Source: Mesostigma viride
Taxonomy: Eukaryota; Streptophyta; Mesostigmatophyceae; Mesostigmatales; Mesostigmataceae
Direction: 5' to 3'
Length of the DNA: 64,000 bases
Assembly (NCBI GenBank): GCA_009746045.1
Contig: RPFO01000115.1
Location: 186,001 to 250,000, forward strand
Part shown: one piece after another, positions 1 to 11,100 of the stretch
Layout of the letters: the number at the start of each line of letters is the position of its first letter
How positions within the stretch are numbered: position 1 is the first letter of the stretch
Made by a program: the position numbers and the translations under genes
The notes under the pieces: model-generated
What the model was told of the DNA's origin: nothing
The model's database searches: none
The model's input: the letters and a program-made list of their open reading frames with translations, nothing else

Positions 1-2213
1 AGAATAGCGTCTTTTTCTATTTTTAGCGCGTTACCGGTGCCCTGTGGGGGCTAGTACCCCCCCCAAGTGGCTGGAAATTTTTTTTTTTATCATATTAATG
101 GTCCCCAATCATCATTGGATTTTTAGCACATGCATAGGTATGGTTTCCAGAAAAGTGCCCTTTAGGGGTGTCCCCTCCCCTTAATTAATTAGACTCGTGC
201 TCCCGTTGGGGAGTCACGTACGGAGCCATTAACCCCGATGGATGGATGGGTGGGTGGATACAATCCTTCCGGTCTAAGCTATCTACATCAGCTACCGACT
301 ACATCTAATAACAGCAGTACTCACCTACAACATCTATCTATACAGCACTGGCCAGCGTGCCTCCCACGGGTTTGCACACGCGGGCGCTTCCCCACAGGGG
401 GGGGCTCGTTGTCCTCTATGACCTGGGCCCACTTGGCCTTGTCCAGGCATCTTCTTCCAAATCACGGAGAGGCCTACTAAGGCCCCCCATGTCCTCTACT
501 AGCTGTTCTTTGAAGGTGCGGGCCTTAATTGCGGCGTCTAACATCGCTGGGCCCGGCCCACGTCAGGAGGTGCCGGCCAGGCTGAGCTGGTCGCAGTCCC
601 GCGGGGGGGCCACGTGAGGTGTCTACCTGGTTGGTGCGAGCTAGGTGCCCTATGGCTAGCTGCAGGCGCGCCGCTGCTTAATGGTGCTGGTGATATATGG
701 CATGCCCTGGTATACAGAGTCCTCATTGCGGACATGAGCAGTATATCCTACTCTGAAAATGGAACGCAGCGCATAGTTGGTAACCGCGCCGTCCAGCTTG
801 CGGGCCAGGTCGGCGGTGAGGGTCCACGTCCTGCAAGGCGGGGACTTGGTATAGTCCGCGGCCGAGGACGGGGGGGCGCCGGCGGCGCGGGGCTGGGCCG
901 GCAACACCAAGACGGGCGCCGCCGGCCGTCTCCGACGGGGTGAAGCGGCGGGGGGGGGGCGCGAGCCCCACAGGTCTGTCAAGGAAGGCATTGTGGGCTT
1001 AACCAGCGGTCAAGGCTGACCGGCGCCGTGCCGTCCCCCGTGTGCTCCACGTATACCGGGGTGCGCTGCCGCCGGCCGCCGAGCCGGTCGAGGTGGTACC
1101 CGACATGTCCTTGCCCTAGCTGGTTGCGAGCTAATTGGCAGGCCTTGGCATCTGCGATGCACTGGGCCGCCTCTGTGTCCTGAGCGTGTGCGTAGGCCTC
1201 CACAAGGCCGGGCGCGGCCTTGAGCACCGTTTTCTGCAGCGGGTCCCGGTTACGCTTGAGGCGGTGCGGGCGGCCAAGACCTTGGGGGCCTGGCGGTAGC
1301 TAGCGGGCCGGGGCGGCGGCGGGGCCATCACTACCGGCAGGTGCCGGGCCGCCAGCAACGGGGCGCGGGCCCGGCCGCAATGAAAGCCCGCAAAAATGGC
1401 GGCGTTGGAAGCACCTTGTCCAGCGCGTCGACGTCCGCCCGCGAGCGTCCAGGGCCGCCAGGTACCGTCCCATCGGCACCGGTTCCGCTCGCGCGCTTGG
1501 CGTCCGTCCAGTCCTCAGGATCCCCCCGGACCGGGCGTAGAGCAGACCAGTCAGGGCGGGCCACGGAAGCGCGCGGCGCTCGGGGACATGGAACCGGAGC
1601 CGAATGGTCGCGCGCACCAACCGGTGGTCACATCAGTCCGGCGCCGCGCCTTTGCACACCCCGGTAATTCCCCCGCGAAAGTTGACGAAATTCGGTGCGC
1701 GCGTGGGGGGGCCCACAATCAATCTACAATACCCATGCCAAATTTTATTACTTGAGGAGACGCCATTTCAACAAATACATGACAATTGATGCTCATTGTG
1801 AATGCGTTTCCACATGAAATCATTACCATTTCATGCCATTTGGTCACTGGTGCGCTTTCCGCGTGCACTTTTCATTACTAGATTGCTTAAATTTATTAAA
1901 ATTTATTAACATTTATTAAAATTTATTCAAGTCGGGGTAAAATTGGCTGTTTTTGTCATAGTGTCATGCACTCGGAGGGTAAGCAAGTGAGACAAGTTGT
2001 AGATTATTTACAATTGCACAACCCTCTCCACGACCCCGCGAGTTCTATTTATAGAACGAATTATAATTATTGCCAAAATTGTGCACAAGCCTGTGCACAA
2101 CCCAACCAGTAATTCCCACTTGAACTTTGAATAGTCAAGTGAATGCTCCAGATGGAGACAGATGTACAGATCGATCTTTACAAATGTACACGAGTTCAGA
2201 TCAAGTAAGCTAT
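1..2213. other. No confident gene: GC-rich then AT-rich flank
   Basis: I see no gene I can defend here. About 470-1690 is very GC-rich and holds several overlapping short open frames on both strands. The least random-looking is a minus-strand stretch at 979-1227 (82 residues, Ala/Gln-rich), but an in-frame stop lies just upstream and no family is recognisable, so it may be a decayed coding region. About 1740-2160 is AT-rich, with near-repeats of AAATTTATT around 1888-1930, and is probably the 3' flank of the minus-strand gene that ends at 2214. Confidence 0.4.
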
Positions 2214-3034
2214 CTAACTACCTACTAACAGGCGTTTCTTTACAGGTGCCCGTCCGCTGGGCTTCTTTACACCCCCCTCCCGCACATCTGCGCCAGCCTT
2301 CCCTTGAGGTTTTCGTTTGCCCTGCCCTGCGGCTTGGTCTCCCCCCTTCTCTTGGAGTCGTGGGGAAGATCTGGTCGCTGGGGAAGATCTGGTCGCCAGG
2401 TACCCCTTGTCCATCCACCACTCCAAATACGTTCCCTCAGGTGGCTTGAAACAGTTCCGCATCTCGTCTTGTTGTACCTTGAAAATTATGTTGGGCATCG
2501 TCCCCTTCTCCCCATTAATCCAGATTCCCTTTTCGTCACACCCTTCTGCCCAAAATTTAACGCACCACACGCCCGTTTTATCCACCTTTCGAACGACTCC
2601 ATGCACCAGGAACGTGTCGACGTGGAAATCAGGCATGTGTGCCAGCTTCATTGGGTCTGCATTGAGTTTAGCCACCGAATCAGCAGCCCACGTGGGCTTC
2701 CACAACGTATCAAGGCGCTGGAGTTGGTTCTTCCGATACTGGCAAAATTCACCGCCGTGCTTGCACAATACCGAAACCGGACATCCAACAGGCGAGCGGG
2801 GCACGACCCGTTTCCCCCCCCACACACCTTCCAGATTCTCCATCCACGGCTGCCAACTTGGTGGTGGCACTTTCTTGTCTAGTGGCTTGGGCTGGGTTGC
2901 GGTAACTGTGACACGTCTTTGTGGCGCTGGATCCTCCGGTTCCGATTCTTCCGATTCTTCCGAATCTTCCACAAACCCTTTGGGTGGGCCGGCATGCATG
3001 ACATCCTTTGGCGGCTCCTCTTCAGACTCGTCAC
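2214..3034 (-). CDS. Exon 4 (last) of four-exon minus-strand gene, function unknown
   Basis: This is the terminal coding exon of a gene running from about 13.85 kb down to a stop at 2214. The acceptor CAG lies at 3037-3035 on the minus strand after a pyrimidine-rich stretch. It pairs with a GTAAG donor at 3153, giving a 119-bp intron with phase 1 on both sides. The exon encodes an acidic Ser/Glu start, a folded-looking middle with conserved-type Trp and Cys residues (WCVKFW, EWWMDKGY), and a basic Lys/Arg/Gly tail. I recognise no domain. The downstream exon is in frame with exon 3 only if exon 3 finishes in the frame that is open at 3140-3466. A nuclear, nucleic-acid-binding role is conceivable from the charge pattern but is not shown. 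Confidence 0.6.
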
Positions 3035-3153
3035 CTGTGGGTGGGACAAGCAATGACGAGCGGCGCAATTAGTTATCATTACATTCGCAAATCAAACTTG
3101 GGAATATGCAAACATCATAATTTAACCGACCATATTCACTCAGATTAACTTAC

Positions 3154-5568
3154 CCTTTGACAGATGACTAGCCGTTGCTCTTGATCGAACGTGCCCGCCA
3201 GGCGAAAGGAGCTTTTTGCAGTAGTCGACGGCACGCCCCAGCATCCCCCCCCCGACGCCCCCGAATTCCCCTTCGAGCCTCCCTCCCCTCCCCCCCCTCC
3301 TTCCCCCCTTCCCCCGATGCGCCGGTCGACCCGCCCCCCTCTCCGCCCTTCGACCCGCCCCCCTCTCCGCCCTTTGACCCGCCCCCCTCTCCACCCTTCG
3401 ACCCGCCCCCCTCTCCGCCCTTGGACCCGCCCCCCTCTCCGCCCTTTGACCCGCCCCCCTCTCCACCCTTCTCTCCGCCCCCCTCTCCGCCCTTCGACCC
3501 GCCCCCCTCTCCGCCCCCCTCTCCGCCCTTCTCTCCGCCCCCCTCTCCGTCCTTCGACCCCCTCCCCTCTCCGCCCTTCGACCCGCCCCCCTCTCCGCCC
3601 TTCGACCCGCCCCCCTCTCCGCCCTTCGACCCGCCCCCCTCTCCGTCGTTCGACCCCCCCCCTCTCCGCCCTTCGACCCGCCCCCCTCTCCGCCCTTCGA
3701 ACCCCCCCCTCTCCGTCCTTCGACCCGCCCCCCTTATCACCACCCTCATTCCCGCCCCCCTCATCACCGCCGTCACCATCATCACCAACCTCTCCCCATC
3801 ATCACCCCCCTGTGACCCGACATCCTCATCATCCCCCTCCGGCCGAACGCCGCCATCATGAGGGTAGGGCGTCCCCATTGAGACGTCTTCGGCCGCGGGG
3901 GTCTCCGAGGCGGCGCGCTTCCGGCGTTTCTTTTTGGTGCCAGCGCCTGCCGTCTCCAGCTGACGCTTCTGGGCTGCACCCGCAATTTCCTTGCCCGAAC
4001 GGCCGTTGGGATTGGAAATATCCTCCCCCTGTGGCCGCTTCCCAAGTACCTTCAGAAGGACCTTAAACCCATCCACCTGCTCCTTTGACCCAATGAAGAT
4101 CACGGGTGGGTTGAAGAATCCCGTGAAATCGCTTAGGTACGACGACCAGTCGTCCTTCACACCATTGAAATCTCCACAATCCTTCGCCGCCTTCCAGTCC
4201 CTTTTCTCCACCCACGAACCCGTTCGACCCTTCAACAATTCCTCATCATTCCACAGCTTGGCGTGATGTTCCAAATTCAGCAGCACTACCCCATTCTTGA
4301 TATCTGGCTGGTTCAACCCCTTCCTCTTCGCAACAAATTCGAACCCCTCCATTGCATTAAGTACCACTTGAGCCAACCGTGTCGGCCCATCGCTTTTCTC
4401 CCACGCGAAAGTCTTCATCATGAACTCACAGGTCTCTTCCCCGTCAGACGTGTAAACTCTCTTAGAAATCCACGGGCCCTGCTGCTCGATTTCGGATGCC
4501 ATCTCCTCCGACCCAAACTTCCGCGGGGGTTCCCGCTTCTCCCCCCCCTTTTTTGGCGACCCGACTGGACGTCCTCTGCCTCGGCATGTTCGGCTTGGCC
4601 TTCCTCCGGCACAGCCCCCGTCACCACCACAGCCCCCGCCACAGGCTGTACGGGTTGGGGCACCACAGCCTGTTCGGTTGGGGGTTCGGGCGCAATCAGG
4701 ACACACCATTTCGTTTCCTCCTTGTGGGTCGTCCAAAAATCCGTCCTCTCCAGCAGTGCAAGTGGGAAGGTGGAATCGTCCCTCCCCGTTGGCCTGATAA
4801 CCGCCCTTATTCTCTTGGCAGCTACAGCGACCGTATCGACCACCCTCTGAAGGGCGCTGTCGGATTCCGAAGGCTGCATCGGCAACCAGCCGAGGTCGCG
4901 TGGTTCGGGGTATTTCCCCAAATCGCGGTTGTAGATCATGAAAAGCTGGACCATCACCTCGCAGAAGATCTTGGCCATGTATGTCAAGTCATACAAGCAC
5001 TGAGGAGGAACGTGTTTGGCCTTCACGGTTGCCATGATAGACGGCCAGAATCGAAAGCGGGCTAGACTCCTCCACCCTTCCTGTTTGATCCCCCCCCCTT
5101 CCTCATCACCCTTCCCTCCCCGTCCAGCTTGTCCGCTGCCACGATGTCCAGAAACTCTGCAAGCTCCTTGGCCAGCTTGTCCTCAATCGGTATTCCACAT
5201 CTACTGTCGTCGTTCGGAGCGACCGTTTCATCCTTCACAGCCGAGATGAAGTCGTAGACTTGGGTTTTCTCCGATTCGGACAAACCACCCTCGTTCAATC
5301 GCCCTCCAACCCGCTCCTCACCACCCTCCTCCCCCTCCCCGTCCTTCCTTGCCTTCTCAGTGCTGCTTGAGACCCCATGAATCAAATTCCATATTTCTTT
5401 CTGGTCCTGAAGGGGCACCTCCGGCTTATCCCAGGATTCCTCCATGTGCGTCTTGAAATAGTTGTGCACTTCCAGCAGCGCCGTCCCCCTCGACTTTTTG
5501 GAAACGGCCTCGTCTTCTGCATTCAGCCCCCCTCCGATCAGGGCAACCCTCCGATGCGCCTCTCTCCC
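3154..5568 (-). CDS. Exon 3 of the same gene, with frame breaks at G-runs and a Gly/Ser/Lys/Glu repeat
   Basis: The acceptor is CAG at 5571-5569 (phase 0) and the donor is GTAAG at 3153 (phase 1). Three minus-strand frames are used in turn: 5568 to about 5087, then to about 4545, then to about 3250, then the frame ending at 3154. Each switch coincides with a homopolymer: nine C on the plus strand near 5090, eight C followed by six T near 4546-4559, and nine C near 3245-3253. The protein has an acidic N-terminal part, a middle with an FWTTHKEETKW motif, a basic segment (KKKRRKR) and a long low-complexity C-terminal repeat built on GGGSKGGE (about 3320-3720). The frame pattern suggests either homopolymer indels in the assembly or a decaying gene. 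The family is unknown to me. Confidence 0.55.
3320..3725 (-). repeat. Coding microsatellite, Gly/Ser/Lys/Glu type, inside exon 3
   Basis: The plus strand repeats a pyrimidine-rich unit of about 24 bp (TCCGCCCTTCGACCCGCCCC and variants). Read on the minus strand in the gene's frame it gives GGGSKGGE units, with EKGGE, NDGE and KDGE variants. The length is a multiple of three over most of the tract, which fits selection for an open frame. On the other strand the same DNA reads as Pro/Ser-rich or Arg/Pro-rich frames, which I treat as shadows. Confidence 0.75.
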
Positions 5569-5689
5569 CTGCATGCATGAAATGTGAATCAGTGTTTGAG
5601 ACAAAAAACGGTCATACAACACACGACCTGACATTTTTGTCCTTACACTTTGGAAGATCGGCCGTTCCCGAACAAAAATCACACCCTAA

Positions 5690-6315
5690 TTTCCAGGTTC
5701 CAACGGCCGTTGGCGCAAGAAAAATCACACCCTAATTTCCAGGTTCCAACGGCCGTTGGCGCAAGAAAAATCACACCCTAATTTCCAGGTTCCAACGGCC
5801 GTTGGCGCAAGAAAAATCACACCCTAATTTCCAGGTTCCAACGGCCGTTGGCGCAAGAAAAATGTCGACCGAATTTCCAGGTTCCAACGGCCGTTGGCGC
5901 AAGAAAAATATCAACCAAATTTCCAGGTTCCAACGGCCGTTGGCGAAAGAAAAATCACACACTAATTTCCAGGTTCCAACGGCCGTTGGCGCAGGAAAAA
6001 TGACACCCTAATTTCCAGGTTCCAACGGCCGTTGGCGCAAGAAAAATCACACACTAATTTCCAGGTTCCAACGGCCGTTGGCGCAAGAAAAATCACACCC
6101 TAATTTCCAGGTTCCAACGGCCGTTGGCGCAAGAAAAATCACACCCTAATTTCCAGGTTCCAACGGCCGTTGGCGCAAGAAAAATGTCGACCGAATTTCC
6201 AGGTTCCAACGGCCGTTGGCGCAAGAAAAATATCAACCAAATTTCCAGGTTCCAACGGCCGTTGGCGCAAGAAAAATCACACACTAATTTCCAGGTTCCA
6301 ACGGCCGTTGGCGAA
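5690..6315. repeat. 46-bp tandem array carrying CCAACGGCCGTTGG, in intron 2
   Basis: Fourteen units of about 46 bp fill most of an 801-bp intron (5569-6369). Each carries the palindrome CCAACGGCCGTTGG flanked by CAGGTT on the left and CGCAAGAAAAATCACACC on the right. Variant units (GTCGACCG, ATCAACCA, CACACTAA in the linker) recur in the same order about 322 bp apart, so a seven-unit block was duplicated. There are no unique spacers. The palindrome is the least variable part of the unit. Confidence 0.92.
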
Positions 6316-6369
6316 CAAAAATCACATCTAGTGCCTAAAACGTTCCCACACCCGATCCGTTATATTTAC

Positions 6370-7491
6370 CTTTGGCGTCCGCATGTCCTTCATGGGCGGG
6401 ATCAGTGCTTCCCCCTCCACCTCCCAGCCCTTGAGCACGTCCAGATTGGTGTACATGAACTTGTCCGCGTCCCTCACCAACCCCCTCCACAAATCAAACG
6501 CCTCCTCGGTTGTCTCCACGTACTTGCCCTTTTGTTTACCCGCAATCTCGCCAGCTATCGCAGTCCTCACTTGCTCGTCTGAGCCCTCAAAAATCACGGA
6601 CTTCAACATCTGCGTGTAGTGGTTGCCGTCCAGCACGGCAAACTGCGCAAACACGAAAGGCTTCTCGTAGTCGAGCATGTAGTCCAACGCGGTGTTCGTG
6701 AGCTCCAGTACTGCCTCACGGTCAGATGCATCTGACCACTCGGACGAATTCAAGTCCATGGTAATCAACTCCTCGGAGCACGCGGCCGCCATATCCTTCT
6801 TGGAGTACGTCCGGAGAATGGCCCTCCCTTCCTCGGCCGTTGGCGAACGAAAGTATCCGAACCTCTGCACGGCACGGTCACTGTCCTCCCCCGTCAGTTT
6901 TTTAATTTTGTCAGAAAACCCTGGATTCTCTTCCAGCCAGGCATTGTAAGAATCGGGCTCCTGGTCTGCCAGCACCTGCCACGCAAACCGGAAGATCAGC
7001 ACGGCACATTTTGCCTTCGTCAGACTTGTGCCGGCCCCCACGAACCACGGCGCGAGCCCCTTACAATTCCGCACCGTCACCGTCCGATGCCTCATTAGTT
7101 CCGGGAGTTGGCACAAGTTGCTACTAAGGACCCGTACTTGAGTCCCAATCGCGGACCCCCCCACGAGGTCGACATCGTCTGGCACTAGGCGTATCTTCTG
7201 CCGCAGATGAAACGCCGCCTGTATGGTGTCGGTTAGATTCTTGTCGTGCACTTGAGAGGACGGCGCTGGCTCCCAGGAGTCCAAAATGCTGGGCTTCGCA
7301 TTTCCAGCACGTGTCGTCAGCAGCCCCTTCCTCTCAAAGGTCTTCACAATCCCCGACCATAAGTCGGTGCCCGGTGCTCGTTGGCGCCATTCCTCAAAAA
7401 ATGTTGTGAGATGCCTTTCCGCCACCCCATGTTCAATCTTGTAAGCCCACCTCCTCCGCTCTTCCTCCGTTCTCTGCCTTGACGGACGCCC
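6370..7491 (-). CDS. Exon 2 of the four-exon minus-strand gene, function unknown
   Basis: This 1122-bp exon is uninterrupted (374 codons). The acceptor is CAG at 7494-7492 after a T-rich stretch and the donor is GTAAAT at 6369. Both junctions are phase 0 and keep frame with exons 1 and 3. The encoded segment is a normal-complexity soluble protein with many charged residues. It includes a helical Trp/Arg-rich start (EEERRRWAYKIEHG), a segment around PELMRHRTVTVRNCKG, and a C-terminal part with TTEEAFDLWRGLVRDADKF. No transmembrane segment or known domain is evident. The clean open frame and matching splice phases make this the best-supported part of the gene. Confidence 0.7.
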
Positions 7492-7537
7492 CTGATCACA
7501 TGCAAAAAACATACAGATAGCCGGAAGGTCAGTACTA

Positions 7538-8148
7538 TGTTCCAACGGCCGTCGCCGGAAAAATAACACCCTAATTTCCAGGTTCCAGCGGCCGTTGGCG
7601 CATGAAAGTCACACCCTAATTTACAGGTTCCAACGGCCGTTGGCGCATGAAAATCACACCCTAATTTCCAGGTTCCAACGGCCGTTGCCGACAGAAAAAT
7701 CACACCCTAATTTCCAGGTTCCAACGGCCGTTGGCGCGAGAAAAATGACACCCTAATTTCCAGGTTCCAACGGCCGTTGGCGCGAGAAAAATCACACCCT
7801 ATTTTCCAGGTTCCAACGGCTGTTGGCGCGAGAAAAATGACACCATTTCCAGTTTCCAACGGCCGTTGGCGACAGAAAAATCACACCCTAATTTCCAGGT
7901 TCCAACGGCCGTTGGCGCATGAAAATCACACCCTAATTTACAGGTTCCAACGGCCGTTGGCGCATGAAAATCACACCCTATTTTCCAGGTTCCAACGGCC
8001 GTTGGCGCAAGAAAAATGACACCCTAATTTACAGGTTCCAACGGCCGTTGGCGCATGAAAATCACACCCTAATTTCAAGGTTCCGACGGCCGTTGGGCAA
8101 AAAAAAATAACACCCTAATTTCCAAATTGCAACGGCCGTTGGCGCAAG
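7538..8148. repeat. Palindrome array in the 3' end of intron 1
   Basis: About fourteen units of 42-48 bp resemble the intron 2 array: TTCCAGGTTCCAACGGCCG, then TTGGCG, then a short A-rich linker with GAAAAATCACACCCTAA. Some cores are mutated (CCAACGGCTGTTGG, CCAGCGGCCGTTGG, CCGACGGCCGTTGG). The array ends where the GGACAA array starts and stops about 45 bp from the exon 2 acceptor. It is homologous to the array in the neighbouring intron, so the two introns were filled by the same repeat. Confidence 0.9.
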
Positions 8149-8159
8149 AAAATCAAGCA

Positions 8160-11100
8160 AGAAAAGGACAAGGACAAGGTGCTGGCACAAGGACGAGGAC
8201 AAGGACAAGGACAAGGACAAGGACAAGGACAAGGACAAGGACAAGGACAAGGACAAGGACAAGGACAAGGACAAGGACAAGGACAAGGACAAGGACAAGG
8301 ACAAGGACAAGGACAAGGACAAGGACAAGGACAAGGACAAGGACAAGGACAAGGACAAGGACAAGGACAAGGACAAGGACAAGGACAAGGACAAGGACAA
8401 GGACAAGGACAAGGACAAGGACAAGGACAAGGACAAGGACAAGGACAAGGACAAGGACAAGGACAAGGACAAGGACAAGGACAAGGACAAGGACAAGGAA
8501 AAGGAGAAGGACAAGGACAAGGACAAGGACAAGGACAAGGACAAGGACAAGGACAAGGACAAGGACAAGGACAAGGACAAGGACAAGGACAAGGACAAGG
8601 ACAAGGACAAGGACAAGGACAAGGACAAGGACAAGGACAAGGACAAGGACAAGGACAAGGACAAGGACAAGGACAAGGACAACACAAGGACAAGGACAAG
8701 GACAAGGACAAGGACAAGGACAAGGACAAGGACAAGGACAAGGACAAGGACAAGGACAAGGACAAGGACAAGGACAAGGACAAGGACAAGGACAAGGACA
8801 AGGACAAGGACAAGGACAAGGACAAGGACAAGGACAGGACAAGGACAAGGCTGGCACAAGGACAAGGACAAGGACAAGGACAAGGACAAGGACAAGGACA
8901 AGGACAAGGACAAGGACAAGGACAAGGACAAGGACAAGGACAAGGACAAGGACAAGGACAAGGACAAGGACAAGGACAAGGACGAGGACAAGGACAACGT
9001 GCTGGCACAAGGACAAGGACAAGGACAAGGACAAGGACAAGGACAAGGACAAGGACAAGGACAAGGACAAGGACAAGGACAAGGACAAGGACAAGGACAA
9101 GGACAAGGACAAGGACAAGGACAAGGACAAGGACAAGGACAAGGACAAGGACAAGGACAAGGACAAGGACAAGGACAAGGACAAGGACAAGGACAAGGAC
9201 AAGGACAAGGACAAGGACAAGGACAAGGACAAGGACAAGGAAAAGGACAAGGACAACGTGCTGGCACAAGGACAAGGACAAGGACAAGGACAAGGACAAG
9301 GACAAGGACAAGGACAAGGACAAGGACAAGGACAAGGACAAGGACAAGGACAAGGACAAGGACAAGGACAAGGACAAGGACAAGGACAAGGACAAGGACA
9401 AGGACAAGGACAAGGACAAGGACAAGGACAAGGACAAGGACAAGGACAAGGACAAGGACAAGGACAAGGACAAGGACAAGGACAAGGACAAGGACAAGGA
9501 CAAGGACAAGGACAAGGACAAGGACAAGGACAAGGACAAGGACAAGGCTGGACAAGGACAAGGACAAGGACAAGGACAAGGCTGGACAAGGACAAGGACA
9601 AGGACAAGGACAAGGACAAGGACAAGGACAAGGACAAGGACAAGGACAAGGACAAGGACAAGGACAAGGACAAGGACAAGGACAAGGACAAGGACAAGGA
9701 CAAGGACAAGGACAAGGACAAGGACAAGGACAAGGACAAGGACAAGGACAAGGACAAGGACAAGGACAAGGACAAGGACAAGGACAAGGACAAGGACAAG
9801 GACAAGGACAAGGACAAGGACAAGGACAAGGACAAGGACAAGGACAAGGACAAGGACAAGGACAAGGACAAGGACAAGGACAAGGACAAGGACAAGGACA
9901 AGGACAAGGACAAGGACAAGGACAAGGACAAGGACAAGGCTGGACAAGGACAAGGACAAGGACAAGGACAAGGACAAGGACAAGGACAAGGACAAGGACA
10001 AGGACAAGGACAAGGACAAGGACAAGGACAAGGACAAGGACAAGGACAAGGACAAGGACAAGGACAAGGACAAGGACAAGGACAAGGACAAGGACAAGGA
10101 CAAGGACAAGGACAAGGACAAGGACAAGGACAAGGACAAGGACAAGGACAAGGACAAGGACAAGGACAAGGACAAGGACAAGGACAAGGACAAGGACAAG
10201 GACAAGGACAAGGAAAGGACAAGGACAAGGCTGGACAAGGAAAAGGAAAAGGACAAGGACAAGGCTGGCACAAGGACAAGGACAAGGACAAGGACAAGGA
10301 CAAGGACAAGGACAAGGACAAGGACAAGGACAAGGACAAGGACAAGGACAAGGACAAGGACAAGGACAAGGACAAGGACAAGGACAAGGACAAGGACAAG
10401 GACAAGGACAAGGACAAGGACAAGGACAAGGACAAGGACAAGGACAAGGACAAGGACAAGGACAAGGACAAGGACAAGGACAAGGACAAGGACAAGGACA
10501 AGGACAAGGACAAGGACAAGGACAAGGACAAGGACAAGGCTGGCACAAGGACAAGGACAAGGACAAGGACAAGGCTGGACAAGGACAAGGACAAGGACAA
10601 GGACAAGGACAAGGACAAGGACAAGGACAAGGACAAGGACAAGGACAAGGACAAGGACAAGGACAAGGACAAGGACAAGGACAAGGACAAGGACAAGGAC
10701 AAGGACAAGGACAAGGACAAGGACAAGGACAAGGACAAGGACAAGGACAAGGACAAGGACAAGGACAAGGACAAGGACAAGGACAAGGACAAGGACAAGG
10801 ACAAGGACAAGGACAAGGACAAGGAAAAGGACAAGGACAAGGCTGGCAAGGACAAGGACAAGGACAAGGACAAGGACAAGGACAAGGACAAGGACAAGGA
10901 CAAGGACAAGGACAAGGACAAGGACAAGGACAAGGACAAGGACAAGGACAAGGACAAGGACAAGGACAAGGACAAGGACAAGGACAAGGACAAGGACAAG
11001 GACAAGGACAAGGACAAGGACAAGGACAAGGACAAGGACAAGGACAAGGACAAGGACAAGGACAAGGACAAGGACAAGGACAAGGACAAGGACAAGGACA

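Noticed and set aside
2162-3072. Plus-strand frames of 190-250 codons
   Set aside because: They are complements of exon 4, which has matching splice phases on the minus strand.
5690-6315. CRISPR-like array of palindromic repeats
   Set aside because: Units are contiguous with near-identical linkers, so there are no unique spacers. There are no cas genes, and the genome is eukaryotic.
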